Shown here: one piece after another, positions 27,898-38,789 of the stretch
Position numbering within the stretch: position 1 is the first letter of the stretch
How the letters are laid out: every line of letters begins with the position of its first letter
NCBI RefSeq assembly: GCF_947494015.1
Contig: NZ_CANLTL010000007.1
Span: forward strand, 62,001-126,000
Source of the DNA: an uncultured Cellulomonas sp.
GTDB lineage: Bacteria > Actinomycetota > Actinomycetes > Actinomycetales > Cellulomonadaceae
Direction of reading: 5' to 3'
DNA length: 64,000 nucleotides
Position numbers and translations under genes: made by a program
The notes under the pieces: generated by a model
Database searches by the model: none
What the model was told of the DNA's origin: nothing
The model's input: only the letters and a program-made list of their open reading frames with translations

Positions 27898-27963
27898 GCG
27901 GCGGCAGCAGGACCGACAGAGCAGTCACCCATGCACGCAGCGCGGCTGCGGACCGGAGGAGAA

Positions 27964-29946
<1,983 letters not shown>

Positions 29947-29982
29947 GCCGGGACGGCCGAGACAGGGCTCACACACCGCCGG

Positions 29983-30038
29983 CCCCCGCCGATAGGGCGT
30001 GCGCGAGCGCCACTGAGGCGCGGCACACGGGGCGGGGG
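29983..30038. terminator. nested hairpin after acetyl-CoA synthetase
   Basis: CCCCCGCC (29983-29990) pairs with GGCGGGGG (30031-30038). Inside, GCGCC (30007-30011) pairs with GGCGC (30017-30021) around ACTGA. It may stop acsA transcription or act as a leader of the next small gene. Confidence 0.35.
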
Positions 30039-30046
30039 TCGGCACG

Positions 30047-30253
30047 ATGAGCATGGTGACGGACCGGGGCGGCGCTCCCGGTCGAGAGGGCTTCGTCCGT
30101 CTCGCGTACCACTACACGGACGGCCGCGAGATCACGACCGACGCCATGCCGTGGGCCGAGGCGCTGGCGTACCTGCCACTGCTGCGGGCGGTCGCGGTGG
30201 GCGAGCGCAGCTACACGGCTCCGTTCGCGACCATCGAGCTCATCGACGGCTGA
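30047..30253 (+). CDS. small hypothetical protein, about 65-68 residues
   Basis: The short protein has an FVRLAYHYTDGREITTDAMP segment and a C-terminal ERSYTAPFATIELIDG. Residue use is unlike random frames of this DNA: it has Tyr, Phe, Ile and Thr in a balanced pattern, which supports a real gene. There are in-frame starts at 30047, 30053 and 30056. CACGAT at 30043-30048 would fit a leaderless start at GTG 30056, so the protein may be three residues shorter. I recognise no family. The 72-bp repeat array starts 64 bases after its stop. Confidence 0.6.
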   Translation: MSMVTDRGGAPGREGFVRLAYHYTDGREITTDAMPWAEALAYLPLLRAVAVGERSYTAPFATIELIDG

Positions 30254-30316
30254 GTCCGGACCTGACCGCGCCGGCGACGGCGGCCTCGGACCGGCCAGCC
30301 CCGGACACCTGGGCGA

Positions 30317-30662
30317 GTGCGACGTCGCGGACCCTTGACGACACCCGAACGGTGGGAAACGTCGCACTCGACGGCAACCACCGGCCCGGTGCGACGTTGT
30401 GGACCCTTGGCGCGACCCGAACGGTCCGATGCGTCGCACTCGACGGCAGCCACCGGCCCAGTGCGACGTTGTGGACCCTTGGCGCGACCTGAACGGTCCG
30501 ATGCGTCGCACTCGACGGCAGCCACCGGCCCAGTGCGACGTTGTGGACCCTTGGCGCGACCCGAACGGTGGGAAACGTCGCACTCGACGGCAGCGACCGG
30601 CCCAGTGCGACGTTGTGGACCCTTGGCGCGACCCGAACGGTCCGATGCGTCGCACTCGACGG
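30317..30662. repeat. tandem array of a 72-bp palindromic unit, 4.8 copies
   Basis: Copies start at 30317, 30389, 30461, 30533 and 30605 with an exact 72-bp period. Each has GTGCGACG at the start and CGTCGCAC about 43 bases later, so each can form a long hairpin. Two versions of the inner part occur: GGTCCGATGC in copies 2, 3 and 5, and GGTGGGAAAC in copies 1 and 4. In copies 4 and 1 the stem is lengthened by the AAC version. Copies are otherwise almost identical. The array sits between two stop codons (the small ORF and the flavoprotein), which is where REP-like or terminator elements are usually found. Confidence 0.9.
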
Positions 30663-30691
30663 GGGGACGGTGACGGGGATGGGGCGGCCGC

Positions 30692-31861
30692 TCACAGCGC
30701 GAGCAGCCGGCGCACGTCGCGCACGGCCTCCCGGCCGGCGCGGTTGGCCCCGATGGTGCTCGCGCTGGGTCCGTACCCGACGAGCTGGATGCGCGGGTCG
30801 GACGCCACCCGGGTGCCGTCCATGACGATCCCGCCGCCGTGCCGCCGCAGTCCCAGCGGCGCCAGGTGGTCCAGGGCCGGCCGGAACCCGGTCGCCCACA
30901 GCAGCACGTCCGCGCGCTGGTGCCCCGGCGCCGGCGGGACGTCGCGCGGGTGCCAGACGACGCCGTCGGGCACGATCCGGGAGAACATCGGCAGCCGCAC
31001 CAGCACGCCGTCGTCGATGCCGCGCTGGTACTCCTCGGTGAGCGGGAGCCCGGTCACCCCGACGACGCTCTGCGGCGGCAGGCCGGCCCGCGTCCGGGCG
31101 TCGACCGCGGCGACCACGCTGCGGCCCCACTCCTCGTCGAACGGGCGCGTGAGGAACTGGGGCGGGCGCCGGGTGACCCACGTCGTGGTGGTGATCCGGC
31201 CGATCTCGAGCAGCAGCTGCACCGCGCTGGTCCCGCCGCCGACCACGACGACGTGCCGGCCCAGGTGGTCCGCGGCCGACCGGAAGTCGTGGGTGTGCAG
31301 CTGCTCGCCGGCGAACGCGTCCCGGCCCGGGTAGGACGGCCAGAACGGTCGCTGCCACGTCCCGGTCGCGTTGATCAGCGCCCGGGCCTGCCAGGTGCCC
31401 GCGTCGGTCTCGACCGCCAGCAGCCCGCTCGCGGCGGCAGGCCTGCCGGGCGCGTCGGTCACGTCGGGCCGGTCCGGTTCGTCGCGCACGTCCCGCACGG
31501 ACCGCACCCGCACCGGCCGGACGACGGCGAGGTCCCACGCACGCTCGTACGCCTCGAAGTACCGCGCCACGGCGACCGACGCCCGCTCCGCCGGGTCGAC
31601 GGCGGGCAGCGGCAGGCCGGGCAGCTCGTGCACCGCGTGCGTGTGCTGCATGGTCAGCGAGTCCCAGCGGTGCTGCCACGCCCCACCGGGGGCCGGGGCG
31701 TCGTCGAGCACCACGAACGTGCCGGCGCCGTCGTCGTCGGAGCCGGCGGCGGCCGGGGCCGCGCGCAGACCGGCCCGACGCAGGTGGTACGCGGCCGACA
31801 GCCCCGCCTGACCGGCGCCCACGACGACGACGTCGACGGCTCGCGGCGCGCGGGGGGTCAC
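30692..31861 (-). CDS. FAD-dependent oxidoreductase, flavin monooxygenase-like
   Basis: The 389-residue protein has an FAD-binding [13 protein letters not shown] near the start and a second nucleotide fold, [13 protein letters not shown], for NAD(P)H. The ATGF sequence in LLWATGFRP is the usual feature of flavin monooxygenases and related ferredoxin-type reductases. The [10 protein letters not shown]-like region [16 protein letters not shown] fits the same group. The substrate is unknown. A Gly-rich insertion follows the first fold. The GTG at 31861 has CAGGGT six bases before it; the GGAGG next to the GTG is too close to act as a normal ribosome site. Confidence 0.85.
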   Translation of the reverse strand: MTPRAPRAVDVVVVGAGQAGLSAAYHLRRAGLRAAPAAAGSDDDGAGTFVVLDDAPAPGGAWQHRWDSLTMQHTHAVHELPGLPLPAVDPAERASVAVARYFEAYERAWDLAVVRPVRVRSVRDVRDEPDRPDVTDAPGRPAAASGLLAVETDAGTWQARALINATGTWQRPFWPSYPGRDAFAGEQLHTHDFRSAADHLGRHVVVVGGGTSAVQLLLEIGRITTTTWVTRRPPQFLTRPFDEEWGRSVVAAVDARTRAGLPPQSVVGVTGLPLTEEYQRGIDDGVLVRLPMFSRIVPDGVVWHPRDVPPAPGHQRADVLLWATGFRPALDHLAPLGLRRHGGGIVMDGTRVASDPRIQLVGYGPSASTIGANRAGREAVRDVRRLLAL

Positions 31862-31867
31862 GCCTCC

Positions 31868-31873
31868 ACCCTG
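31868..31873 (-). promoter_or_regulatory. -10-like element before the flavin monooxygenase-like gene
   Basis: CAGGGT on the minus strand is six bases before the GTG at 31861. The first base differs from the T of the best examples. Confidence 0.4.
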
Positions 31874-31921
31874 TCCGCCGACCGGCGGCTGCGCACCCGG
31901 TCGGCGTGATGGGATGGACCC

Positions 31922-32848
31922 ATGCCAGCGCGCCTGCCCGCCGTCCACCGCGGCCCGCTCGACGGCCACACCGCCGACGAGGTCCGCGCGCTCGCCGCCG
32001 AGGCCACGGCCGCCGACGGGGTCGCCCCGCTGTCCGAGGGGCCGCTGCTCGCGCTCGGCACCGGGACGGCGACCGTGCACCTGCTCACCCGGGACGTCGA
32101 CGGCGCGCTCGGTGGCTACGCCCAGCTCGACCTCGGCGCCCCGGACGTCGGCAGCGCGGAGCTCGTCGTGGCGCCGCCGCTGCGCCGGGCCGGGATGGGG
32201 CGGCGGCTGCTCGAGGCGCTGCGGCAGGTGGCGGCGACCTCGCCGGACGCCGACCCGCCGCGGTCCCTGGTCGTGTGGGCGCACGGGGACCTGCCGGCGG
32301 CCCGGGCGCTGGCCACGGCCGCGGGCATGGACGTGGTCCGCGAGCTGTGGCAGATGACCGTGGACCTCGACGAGCACCCCGTCGACCCGGATCCCACGCT
32401 GCCCCACGGCGTCACCGTGACGGCGTTCCGCCGCGGCGCCGACGAGGAGCGGTGGCGACGGGTCAACGCGCGGGCCTTCGCGCACCACCCCGAGCAGGGC
32501 CGGATCACCCGCGAGGACCTCGAGGCCCGGATGTCCGAGCCGTGGTTCGACCCCGAGGGCTTCCTGCTGGCCGAGCGGGACGGGGTCCTGCTCGGCTCGG
32601 TGTGGACGAAGGTGCACCCGGCGCAGGACGACCGCGAGCCGGTCGGCGAGATCTACGTCGTCGGGGTCGACCCCGACGCCCAGGGACTCGGCCTCGGCGG
32701 CGCGCTGACCCGGCTCGGGCTGGCGCACCTGGCTGCACGCGGTCTGCGGCGGGTCATGCTCTACACCGACGCGGACAACACGGTGGCGGTGCGCACGTAC
32801 ACCCGCGCCGGCTTCGAGCGGACCGGCGTGGACGTCCAGTTCGGCTGA
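31922..32848 (+). CDS. mshD: mycothiol synthase (acetyl-CoA:Cys-GlcN-Ins acetyltransferase)
   Basis: This enzyme adds the last acetyl group of mycothiol, the main low-molecular thiol of actinobacteria. The 308-residue protein is two tandem GNAT domains. The C-terminal one has the acetyl-CoA motif [15 protein letters not shown] and [19 protein letters not shown]. The [13 protein letters not shown] segment is also typical of MshD. It is divergent from the flavoprotein by 60 bases and followed by ppk1. No other mycothiol gene is in the window, which is normal since the msh genes are scattered. Confidence 0.92.
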   Translation: MPARLPAVHRGPLDGHTADEVRALAAEATAADGVAPLSEGPLLALGTGTATVHLLTRDVDGALGGYAQLDLGAPDVGSAELVVAPPLRRAGMGRRLLEALRQVAATSPDADPPRSLVVWAHGDLPAARALATAAGMDVVRELWQMTVDLDEHPVDPDPTLPHGVTVTAFRRGADEERWRRVNARAFAHHPEQGRITREDLEARMSEPWFDPEGFLLAERDGVLLGSVWTKVHPAQDDREPVGEIYVVGVDPDAQGLGLGGALTRLGLAHLAARGLRRVMLYTDADNTVAVRTYTRAGFERTGVDVQFG

Positions 32849-32889
32849 CCACCGGCCGGTCCCCGCCGCACGCCCGCGTGGTCCGGTGG

Positions 32890-32895
32890 CACGAT
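32890..32895 (+). promoter_or_regulatory. -10-like element before ppk1
   Basis: CACGAT is six bases before the ATG at 32902, in line with the leaderless pattern. No ribosome site precedes the ATG. Confidence 0.4.
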
Positions 32896-32901
32896 GGGCC
32901 G

Positions 32902-35163
32902 ATGACGGACCAGCCGCTCCCCCGCAGCGTCGGCGTTCAGCCCCGGCCGCACATCGCCGCCGTCCCCGCGCCGACGCAGGCGCGCGACACCCGTGACCCG
33001 CGCGACGCCTCCGCCGGCGCCGACACGGACGAGTTCGGCGACGACGCGCGGGCGCGGTTCGCCGATCGCGAGCTGAGCTGGCTGGCCTTCAACCAGCGGG
33101 TGCTGGAGCTCGCCGAGGACCCCGCCCAGCCCCTGCTGGAGCGGGTGCGCTACCTGGCGATCTTCGCCTCCAACCTCGACGAGTTCTTCATGGTCCGGGT
33201 GGCCGGCCTCAAGCGGCGCATCGCCACCGGCCTGGCCGTCACGGCGGCCTCCGGGATGAGCCCGCGGCAGGTGCTGGAGAGCATCGCCGAGCGCGCGCAC
33301 GAGCTCAGCGAGCGGCACGCACGGGTGTTCACGGACTCGGTCCAGCCCGCCCTGGCCAAGGAGGGCATCACCCTCGTCCCGCTGGACGACCTCGGCGCCG
33401 ACGAGCAGGACCGGCTGCACAAGTACTTCCGCAAGCAGATCTTCCCCGTGCTGACCCCGCTCGCCGTCGACCCGGCGCACCCGTTCCCGTACATCTCGGG
33501 GCTGTCGCTCAACCTCGGCGTCGTCGTGGTGAACCCCTCGACCGGCAAGGAGCACTTCGCGCGGGTCAAGGTGCCCCCGCTGCTGCCCCGGTTCATCGCG
33601 GTCGACGCCCGCGGCCGGCCGAGCGCGCCGAGCGCGCAGGCGGCCGCACCCGAGCGCGGCCCGATCTCGTTCGTCCCGCTCGAGGACCTCATCGGCCACC
33701 ACCTCGACCAGCTGTTCCCCGGCATGGAGGTGACCGCGCACCACACCTTCCGGGTCACCCGCAACGAGGACGTGGAGGTCGAGGAGGATGACGCGGAGAA
33801 CCTGCTGCAGGCCATGGAGAAGGAGCTGCTGCGCCGCCGGTTCGGCCCGCCGGTCCGCCTGGAGCTGGCCGAGGGCATCCACCCGCGCATCCGCGAGCTG
33901 ATGATCCGCGAGCTCGGGGTCGCCGAGCACGAGGTCTACGAGCTGCCGGCGCCGCTGGACCACACCGGGCTGAACCTCATCGCCGACCTGGACCGCAGCG
34001 ACCTGCACTACCCGCGGTTCGTGCCCACCACGCACCGGCACCTGGCCGAGGTGGAGAGCGCCAAGGCGAGCGACGTGTTCGCCGCGATCCGCGAGCGCGA
34101 CATCCTGCTGCACCACCCGTACGACTCGTTCTCGACGTCGGTGCAGACGTTCCTGCAGCAGGCCGCGGCGGATCCCGACGTGCTCGCGATCAAGCAGACG
34201 CTGTACCGCACGTCCGGGGACTCCCCGATCGTGGACGCACTCATCGACGCCGCGGAGGCCGGCAAGCAGGTCCTGGCCCTGGTGGAGATCAAGGCGCGGT
34301 TCGACGAGCAGGCCAACATCTCCTGGGCGCGCAAGCTCGAGCAGGCCGGCGTGCACGTGGTCTACGGCATCGTCGGCCTCAAGACCCACTGCAAGCTCAG
34401 CCTCGTCGTGCGGCAGGAGCCGGACGGCCTGCGCCGGTACTGCCACGTGGGGACGGGCAACTACAACCCGAAGACCGCCCGGCTGTACACCGACCTGGGC
34501 ATCCTGACCTCCGACCCCGAGGTGGGCCAGGACCTGACCCGGCTGTTCAACCAGCTCAGCGGCTACGCCCCCAAGTCACGGTTCCACCGGCTGCTGGTCG
34601 CCCCGCGCTCGGTGCGCACCGGACTGGTCGAGCGCATCGACCGGGAGGCGGCCAACCACCTCGCCGGTCACCCGGCGTGGGTCAAGATCAAGGTCAACTC
34701 GGTCGTCGACGAGGCCACCATCGACGCCCTCTACCGCGCCTCGCGCGTCGGGGTGCCGATCGACCTCGTCGTCCGCGGCATCTGCGCGGTGCGGCCCGGG
34801 GTGCCGGGGCTGAGCGAGACGATCCGCGTCCGGTCCATCCTGGGCCGCTTCCTCGAGCACTCGCGGGTGTTCGCGTTCGCCGACGCCACCCACGACGGCC
34901 CCGAGGTCTTCATCGGCTCGGCGGACCTCATGCACCGCAACCTCGACCGCCGCGTCGAGACGCTCGTGCGGATCGTGGACCCCGGCCACGTCGACGACCT
35001 CGTCGAGATGATCGACGCCTCGATGGACGACGGCACCGCGTCGTGGCACCTGGGGCCGGACGACACCTGGGTGCGGCACCACCTCGACGCGGACGGCGCC
35101 CCGCTGCTGGACCTCCAGCAGCGGTACATCGCCTCCCGCCGTCGCCCGTCGCGGTCGCGATGA
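32902..35163 (+). CDS. ppk1: polyphosphate kinase 1
   Basis: The 753-residue enzyme makes polyphosphate from ATP. The N-terminal domain begins with [22 protein letters not shown], followed by the head and the two phospholipase-D-like catalytic domains. The catalytic His regions are seen in [10 protein letters not shown] and [14 protein letters not shown]; these carry autophosphorylation and ATP contacts. [16 protein letters not shown] is another conserved block. About 50 disordered residues precede the first domain. It is followed by the Nudix/histidine-phosphatase gene, as ppk1 is followed by mutT1 in mycobacteria. Confidence 0.96.
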   Translation: MTDQPLPRSVGVQPRPHIAAVPAPTQARDTRDPRDASAGADTDEFGDDARARFADRELSWLAFNQRVLELAEDPAQPLLERVRYLAIFASNLDEFFMVRVAGLKRRIATGLAVTAASGMSPRQVLESIAERAHELSERHARVFTDSVQPALAKEGITLVPLDDLGADEQDRLHKYFRKQIFPVLTPLAVDPAHPFPYISGLSLNLGVVVVNPSTGKEHFARVKVPPLLPRFIAVDARGRPSAPSAQAAAPERGPISFVPLEDLIGHHLDQLFPGMEVTAHHTFRVTRNEDVEVEEDDAENLLQAMEKELLRRRFGPPVRLELAEGIHPRIRELMIRELGVAEHEVYELPAPLDHTGLNLIADLDRSDLHYPRFVPTTHRHLAEVESAKASDVFAAIRERDILLHHPYDSFSTSVQTFLQQAAADPDVLAIKQTLYRTSGDSPIVDALIDAAEAGKQVLALVEIKARFDEQANISWARKLEQAGVHVVYGIVGLKTHCKLSLVVRQEPDGLRRYCHVGTGNYNPKTARLYTDLGILTSDPEVGQDLTRLFNQLSGYAPKSRFHRLLVAPRSVRTGLVERIDREAANHLAGHPAWVKIKVNSVVDEATIDALYRASRVGVPIDLVVRGICAVRPGVPGLSETIRVRSILGRFLEHSRVFAFADATHDGPEVFIGSADLMHRNLDRRVETLVRIVDPGHVDDLVEMIDASMDDGTASWHLGPDDTWVRHHLDADGAPLLDLQQRYIASRRRPSRSR

Positions 35164-35177
35164 CCGCCCGGCCCGCA

Positions 35178-35206
35178 TTGCGACCCGTCCCCGGCGTGGA
35201 CATCAT
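35178..35206 (+). promoter_or_regulatory. promoter for the Nudix/histidine-phosphatase gene, leaderless
   Basis: TTGCGA (35178-35183), a 17-base spacer, then CATCAT (35201-35206) lie before the ATG at 35213 with six bases between. It is one of the few cases in this window where both the -35 and the -10 can be proposed. Confidence 0.55.
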
Positions 35207-35212
35207 CGACCG

Positions 35213-36193
35213 ATGACGTCGGGTTCGCCTCGCCAGCGTCCGGTCGAGGCGGCCGGTGCGCTCGTCTGGCGCGAGCGCCGCGGCGTGCTCGAGGTCGTCG
35301 TCGTCCACCGGCCCAAGTACGACGACTGGTCCTGGCCCAAGGGCAAGCTCGACCCGGGCGAGGGCGTCGCCGCCGCGGCGGTGCGCGAGGTCGAGGAGGA
35401 GACGGGGCTGGCCATCGTGCTCGGCGCCCCGCTCCCCACGCTGCGCTACCGCACCGGCGACGGCGGGACCAAGCGGGTGCAGTACTGGTCGGCACGGGTC
35501 GCCCGCAAGAGCGACGCCCCCGCCCTCGCCGCCCGGCCGCCGGTCAGCCCGGCGGGCGACGACGAGATCGACGCGGTGCGGTGGGTGAGCGTGGACAAGG
35601 CGCGACGCATGCTGACCCGGGCGACCGACGTCGAGCCGCTCGAGGCGCTGCTCGCCCTGCACGCCAAGCAGCGACTGATGACGGACGTGCTGGTCATCGC
35701 GCGCCACGGGCGCGCCAAGCGGCGGTCGGCCTGGAAGGGCGGCGAGACCGACCGACCGCTGACCGGCACCGGGCGCGCCCAGGCGCGGGCCCTGGTGCCG
35801 GTGCTCGCGGCGTTCGGCGTGCTCGACGTCGTCACCAGTCGGTGGGAGCGGTGCGCGGCCACCATCCAGCCGTACGCCGACGCCGCCGGCCTGGTCCCGG
35901 GCGCCCGGGCGTACCTCACCGAGGCCGAGCACGAGCGATCCCCGAGCCGGGTGGCGGGCGGGGTGCACCGGCTGCTGGAGCGCCGTCGGGACGTGGTCCT
36001 GTGCACGCACCGTCCGGTCCTGCCCACGGTGCTGGACGTGCTCGGCCAGCACTCCCCGCGGCCGGTCGCCGACGCCCTGCCCGGTGCCGACCCGTACCTG
36101 AAGACCGGGGAGGTGCTGGTCGCGCACGTGGCGCACACCGCCCAGGGCCCCCGGGTCATCGCCGTCGAGCAGCACCGGCCGCCGGCCGAGTGA
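35213..36193 (+). CDS. mutT1: MutT1-like Nudix hydrolase fused to a histidine phosphatase
   Basis: The 326-residue protein joins two enzymes. The Nudix box is exact: Gly44, Glu50, Arg58, Glu59, Glu62, Glu63, Gly65. The second half has a phosphoglycerate-mutase-type RHG motif at 164-166 (His165 as the phospho-acceptor) and the later CTHRP segment. In mycobacterial MutT1 this combination removes 8-oxo-dGTP and hydrolyses diadenosine polyphosphates. The gene follows ppk1 with a 49-base gap and has its own promoter. In that pair it may adjust nucleotide pools and polyphosphate products, but this is inferred. Confidence 0.92.
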   Translation: MTSGSPRQRPVEAAGALVWRERRGVLEVVVVHRPKYDDWSWPKGKLDPGEGVAAAAVREVEEETGLAIVLGAPLPTLRYRTGDGGTKRVQYWSARVARKSDAPALAARPPVSPAGDDEIDAVRWVSVDKARRMLTRATDVEPLEALLALHAKQRLMTDVLVIARHGRAKRRSAWKGGETDRPLTGTGRAQARALVPVLAAFGVLDVVTSRWERCAATIQPYADAAGLVPGARAYLTEAEHERSPSRVAGGVHRLLERRRDVVLCTHRPVLPTVLDVLGQHSPRPVADALPGADPYLKTGEVLVAHVAHTAQGPRVIAVEQHRPPAE

Positions 36194-36251
36194 CGGCGGC
36201 GGCCGGGCGCGTGACGCCGGTCGCCGGCGCCGCGGCGCACGCCGCCCCGGG

Positions 36252-36280
36252 CTGGCACCACGCGCACCGGCGCCTACACT
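36252..36280 (+). promoter_or_regulatory. candidate promoter of the structured RNA
   Basis: CTGGCA (36252-36257), a 17-base spacer and TACACT (36275-36280) form a plausible promoter. The expected start lies about 6-7 bases downstream, at the first bases of the long stem, and no start codon or coding frame follows directly. Confidence 0.45.
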
Positions 36281-36284
36281 GGTC

Positions 36285-36378
36285 GGGCGACGTCGGGCCG
36301 CGTTAGCCCCGGGCTCCACACAAAGCCGCCTCGAGCGGCCTTCGCGCCGACAGGCGCTTCTGCGGTCCGGCGTCGCCC
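36285..36378 (+). ncRNA. candidate structured RNA or 5' leader with a 17-bp closing stem
   Basis: GGGCGACGTCGGGCCGC (36285-36301) pairs with GCGGTCCGGCGTCGCCC (36362-36378) over 17 consecutive pairs, two of them G-U. The enclosed region has three hairpins: AGCC/GGCT at 36305-36315, GCCGC/GCGGC at 36325-36339 and GCGCC/GGCGC at 36344-36357. It sits in a 315-base gap between the Nudix gene and the DUF47-Pit pair, after a plausible promoter. It matches no RNA family I know. It may be a small RNA or a regulatory leader of the phosphate transport genes. No T-run follows the last arm. Confidence 0.45.
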
Positions 36379-36466
36379 TTCACCGTCCCGCGCTGTTCAC
36401 CCTCGCGTGGTGTGACGGTCACCTCAGGCGACCTGCGGACGTTGCGTGTTCACTGTCCGGCTGCCC

Positions 36467-36472
36467 TAGCCT
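36467..36472 (+). promoter_or_regulatory. candidate -10 element for the DUF47-pit operon, with GTTCAC elements upstream
   Basis: TAGCCT precedes the GTG at 36509 by 36 bases, giving a leader of about 30 bases with a GGAG site. Upstream, the sequences GTTCACC (36395), GGTCACC (36417) and GTTCAC (36448) resemble the direct-repeat units of actinobacterial PhoP boxes. The 11-base spacing rule is met only between the first two (22 bases), so a Pho-box is possible but not proven. Confidence 0.4.
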
Positions 36473-36508
36473 GTGTCCGACCCGCCCCCCTCCCCTCGGA
36501 GTCCTCAC

Positions 36509-37129
36509 GTGCGCCTGCGCCTGACACCGCGCGACACCTCGTTCTTCGACCTGTTCGCCGCGTCGGCGCAGCACCTGGTCACCGGCGCGAACCTCCTCGC
36601 CGAGCTGCTCGGCGCGGACCGTGCGGGCCGCAAGGAGATCGCCAAGCGGATGAGCGACGTCGAGCACCTCGCGGACGAGGCGACGCACTCGGTCATGCGG
36701 CGGCTCAACCAGACGTTCGTCACGCCGTTCGACCGCGACGACATCTACGCGCTGGCCTCGAACCTCGACGACTGCATGGACCACATGGAGGAGGCGGCCG
36801 ACCTCATCGTGCTGTACCGGCTCGAGGAGCTGCCCGCGCGCGTCGCGGACCAGGTGCACGTGCTGCAGCGCGCCGCCGAGCTCACCGCGGACGCGATGCC
36901 GCGGCTGCGCGCGATGTCCGGCCTCGAGGAGTACTGGGTCGAGGTCAACCGGCTGGAGAACCAGGCCGACAAGGCGCACCGCAAGCTGCTCGCGCACCTG
37001 TTCGACGAGGTCGCCGACCCGATCCTGCTGATGAAGCTCAAGGAGGTCGTGGAGAAGCTCGAGGACGCGGCCGACGCCTTCGAGAAGGTGGCGAACACGG
37101 TCGAGACCATCGCGCTCAAGGAGTCCTGA
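36509..37129 (+). CDS. DUF47-family (PhoU-like) Pit accessory protein
   Basis: The 206-residue protein is all-helical. It begins with LTPRDTSFFDLFAASAQHL and shows the PhoU-like repeats with NLDDCMDHMEEAADL and NRLENQADKAHRKLL. Acidic Glu/Asp pairs at matching positions are the metal-cluster sites of PhoU-like domains. DUF47 genes are nearly always next to pit genes, and the protein is thought to control phosphate uptake. I prefer GTG 36509, which has GGAG seven bases upstream. An ATG at 36473 starts inside the region where transcription should begin. Confidence 0.9.
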   Translation: MRLRLTPRDTSFFDLFAASAQHLVTGANLLAELLGADRAGRKEIAKRMSDVEHLADEATHSVMRRLNQTFVTPFDRDDIYALASNLDDCMDHMEEAADLIVLYRLEELPARVADQVHVLQRAAELTADAMPRLRAMSGLEEYWVEVNRLENQADKAHRKLLAHLFDEVADPILLMKLKEVVEKLEDAADAFEKVANTVETIALKES

Positions 37130-37135
37130 GCACCG

Positions 37136-38137
37136 GTGGAGATCGTCCTCGTCGTCGTCGTCGTCGCCTTCGCCCTCGGGTTCGACTACACGAACGGCTT
37201 CCACGACGCTGCCAACGCGATCGCGACCTCGGTCTCGACCCGCGCCCTGACCCCCCGCGTCGCGCTGCTGATGGCGGCGGTGTTCAACCTGGTGGGCGCG
37301 CTGCTGGGCACGGAGGTCGCGCAGACCATCGGGTCGGGCATCATCGAGGTCGCCCCGGACGCCGGCACCCACGGTCTGGCGATCGTGCTCGCCGGCCTGA
37401 TCGGGGCCATCACCTGGAACCTCATCACCTGGTGGTTGGGACTGCCGTCGTCGTCGACGCACGCCCTCATCGGCGGTCTGACCGGCGCGGGCGTGGCCTC
37501 GGCGACCACCGTGCACTGGGACGTCATCCTCGACAAGGTCGTCCTGCCGATGATCCTGTCGCCGCTGATCGGGTTCGGGCTGGCGTACGCGCTGATGGTC
37601 GCCGTGCTGTGGATCTTCCGCAACGCCGCACCGGCCCGTGCGCAGCGGCGCTTCCGGATCGCGCAGACGGCGTCGGCCGCGGCCATGTCGCTGGGGCACG
37701 GGCTGCAGGACGCCCAGAAGACGATGGGGGTCATCGTGCTCGCGCTGGTGGCCGGCGGGCTGCACGAGGGCGACGAGATCCCGCTGTGGGTCAAGCTCTC
37801 GGCGGCCACCGCGATCTCGCTGGGCACGTACGCCGGCGGGTGGCGGATCATGCGCACCCTGGGCCGCAAGATCATCGAGCTGGACCCCGCCCGCGGCTTC
37901 GTCGCCGAGTCCGTCGCCGCCTCGGTGCTCTACACGACCGCGTTCGCGTTCGCGGCGCCGGTCTCCACGACCCACACGATCACCTCGGCGATCATGGGGG
38001 TCGGCGCCACCAAGCGGCTGTCCGCCGTGCGCTGGGGGGTGGCCCGGAACATCGGCCTGGCGTGGGTGCTGACCATCCCGATGGCCGCCGCGGTCGCCGC
38101 GCTGATGTACCTGGTGCTGGGCCCGCTGCTGGGCTGA
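37136..38137 (+). CDS. pit: low-affinity inorganic phosphate transporter, PiT family
   Basis: The 333-residue membrane protein imports phosphate, usually as a metal-phosphate complex with protons. The first PiT signature is GFDYTNGFHDAANAIATS near the N-terminus, and the inverted second copy has AFAAPVSTTHTITSAIMG. About ten helices are predicted. The GTG at 37136 comes six bases after the DUF47 stop, so both are on one mRNA. It is shorter than some Pit proteins, as is common in actinobacteria. It completes a phosphate block with ppk1 and the MutT1-like gene. Confidence 0.94.
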   Translation: MEIVLVVVVVAFALGFDYTNGFHDAANAIATSVSTRALTPRVALLMAAVFNLVGALLGTEVAQTIGSGIIEVAPDAGTHGLAIVLAGLIGAITWNLITWWLGLPSSSTHALIGGLTGAGVASATTVHWDVILDKVVLPMILSPLIGFGLAYALMVAVLWIFRNAAPARAQRRFRIAQTASAAAMSLGHGLQDAQKTMGVIVLALVAGGLHEGDEIPLWVKLSAATAISLGTYAGGWRIMRTLGRKIIELDPARGFVAESVAASVLYTTAFAFAAPVSTTHTITSAIMGVGATKRLSAVRWGVARNIGLAWVLTIPMAAAVAALMYLVLGPLLG

Positions 38138-38138
38138 C

Positions 38139-38783
38139 CTACTCCAGCCGGTCGGCGCGCCACAGGGACGCCGCCTGCTCGAGCTCCTCCGCGGTCCGCA
38201 CCAGCGAGCCCGCCCCGCGGGTCAGCCGGAGCGCCGCCTCGGCGTCGCGGTCCTCGACGTAGTCGGCATCGAACGCGGCACCGGTCGCGAGCACCCGGCA
38301 GAACGCCGCGCCGCGCTCGAGGGCGACCGCGAGGTCACCCGCGTAGACGCCCGACAGCACGGCGTCGACCACCTGGCGCAGCTCGGCCGGCCCGGGCGCC
38401 TCGGCGACCCCGGCCACGGCGACGTGCACGGGCGCCGCGGTGACCCCCATCCGGAACCGCTCGGCCAGCGTCTGCGGGTCGCGGCGGACCCACTCGCGGA
38501 CCACGTACAGGCGCCACAGCGCACCGGGCAGCGTGTCCGGCGGGCTGTCGGCCCACATCGCGGCGACGACGTCGAGGCCCTCCGCCTCGACCAGGCGGAT
38601 CAGCCGCTCGACCACCTCGGGGTCGTCCATGGCGCGGGCCTGGTGCACCAGGGCGCCCGCGGTCGTGTGCGCGAGCTCGGCGCGGACGGCGGGGTCGATG
38701 TCGCCAGGCAGCTCGTCGGCCTGCCGGGGGTCGAGCATCGCGGGACGGCGGGGTCTTCTCGGCGCGCTGTCGTGGTCACTCAC
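38139..38783 (-). CDS. hypothetical protein, helical, about 214 residues
   Basis: The protein has a basic N-terminus and then an amphipathic helical body rich in Ala, Glu, Leu and Arg, without transmembrane segments or a clear motif. The PDTLPGALWRLYVVREWVRR segment and the AFCRVLATG part look conserved-type. I do not recognise a family. The GTG at 38783 is chosen because CACACT lies six bases before it. Its stop comes one base after the pit stop, so the two genes are convergent with no spacer. Confidence 0.7.
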   Translation of the reverse strand: MSDHDSAPRRPRRPAMLDPRQADELPGDIDPAVRAELAHTTAGALVHQARAMDDPEVVERLIRLVEAEGLDVVAAMWADSPPDTLPGALWRLYVVREWVRRDPQTLAERFRMGVTAAPVHVAVAGVAEAPGPAELRQVVDAVLSGVYAGDLAVALERGAAFCRVLATGAAFDADYVEDRDAEAALRLTRGAGSLVRTAEELEQAASLWRADRLE

Positions 38784-38789
38784 CACCCC

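Noticed and set aside
30317-30662. CRISPR array
   Set aside because: The repeats are regular, but the whole 72-bp unit is repeated with no variable spacers, and there are no cas genes in the window.
30317-30673. 118-residue ORF with 24-residue repeats over the array
   Set aside because: 72 is a multiple of three, so several frames stay open by periodicity alone. There is no ribosome site and no -10 at its start, and the minus-strand frame through the array is open as well.
36285-36378. tRNA, tmRNA, SRP RNA or RNase P RNA at the structured region
   Set aside because: No anticodon arm, T-loop, SRP domain IV GGAA motif or RNase P core is visible.
36395-36453. Confirmed PhoP box upstream of pit
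   Set aside because: GTTCACC-like units exist, but the 11-base direct-repeat spacing is not kept throughout, so I list it only as a possibility.
36473-36508. Upstream ATG start (36473) for the DUF47 protein
   Set aside because: It lies directly after the TAGCCT -10 and has no ribosome site. GTG 36509 has GGAG seven bases before it, and family members start there.
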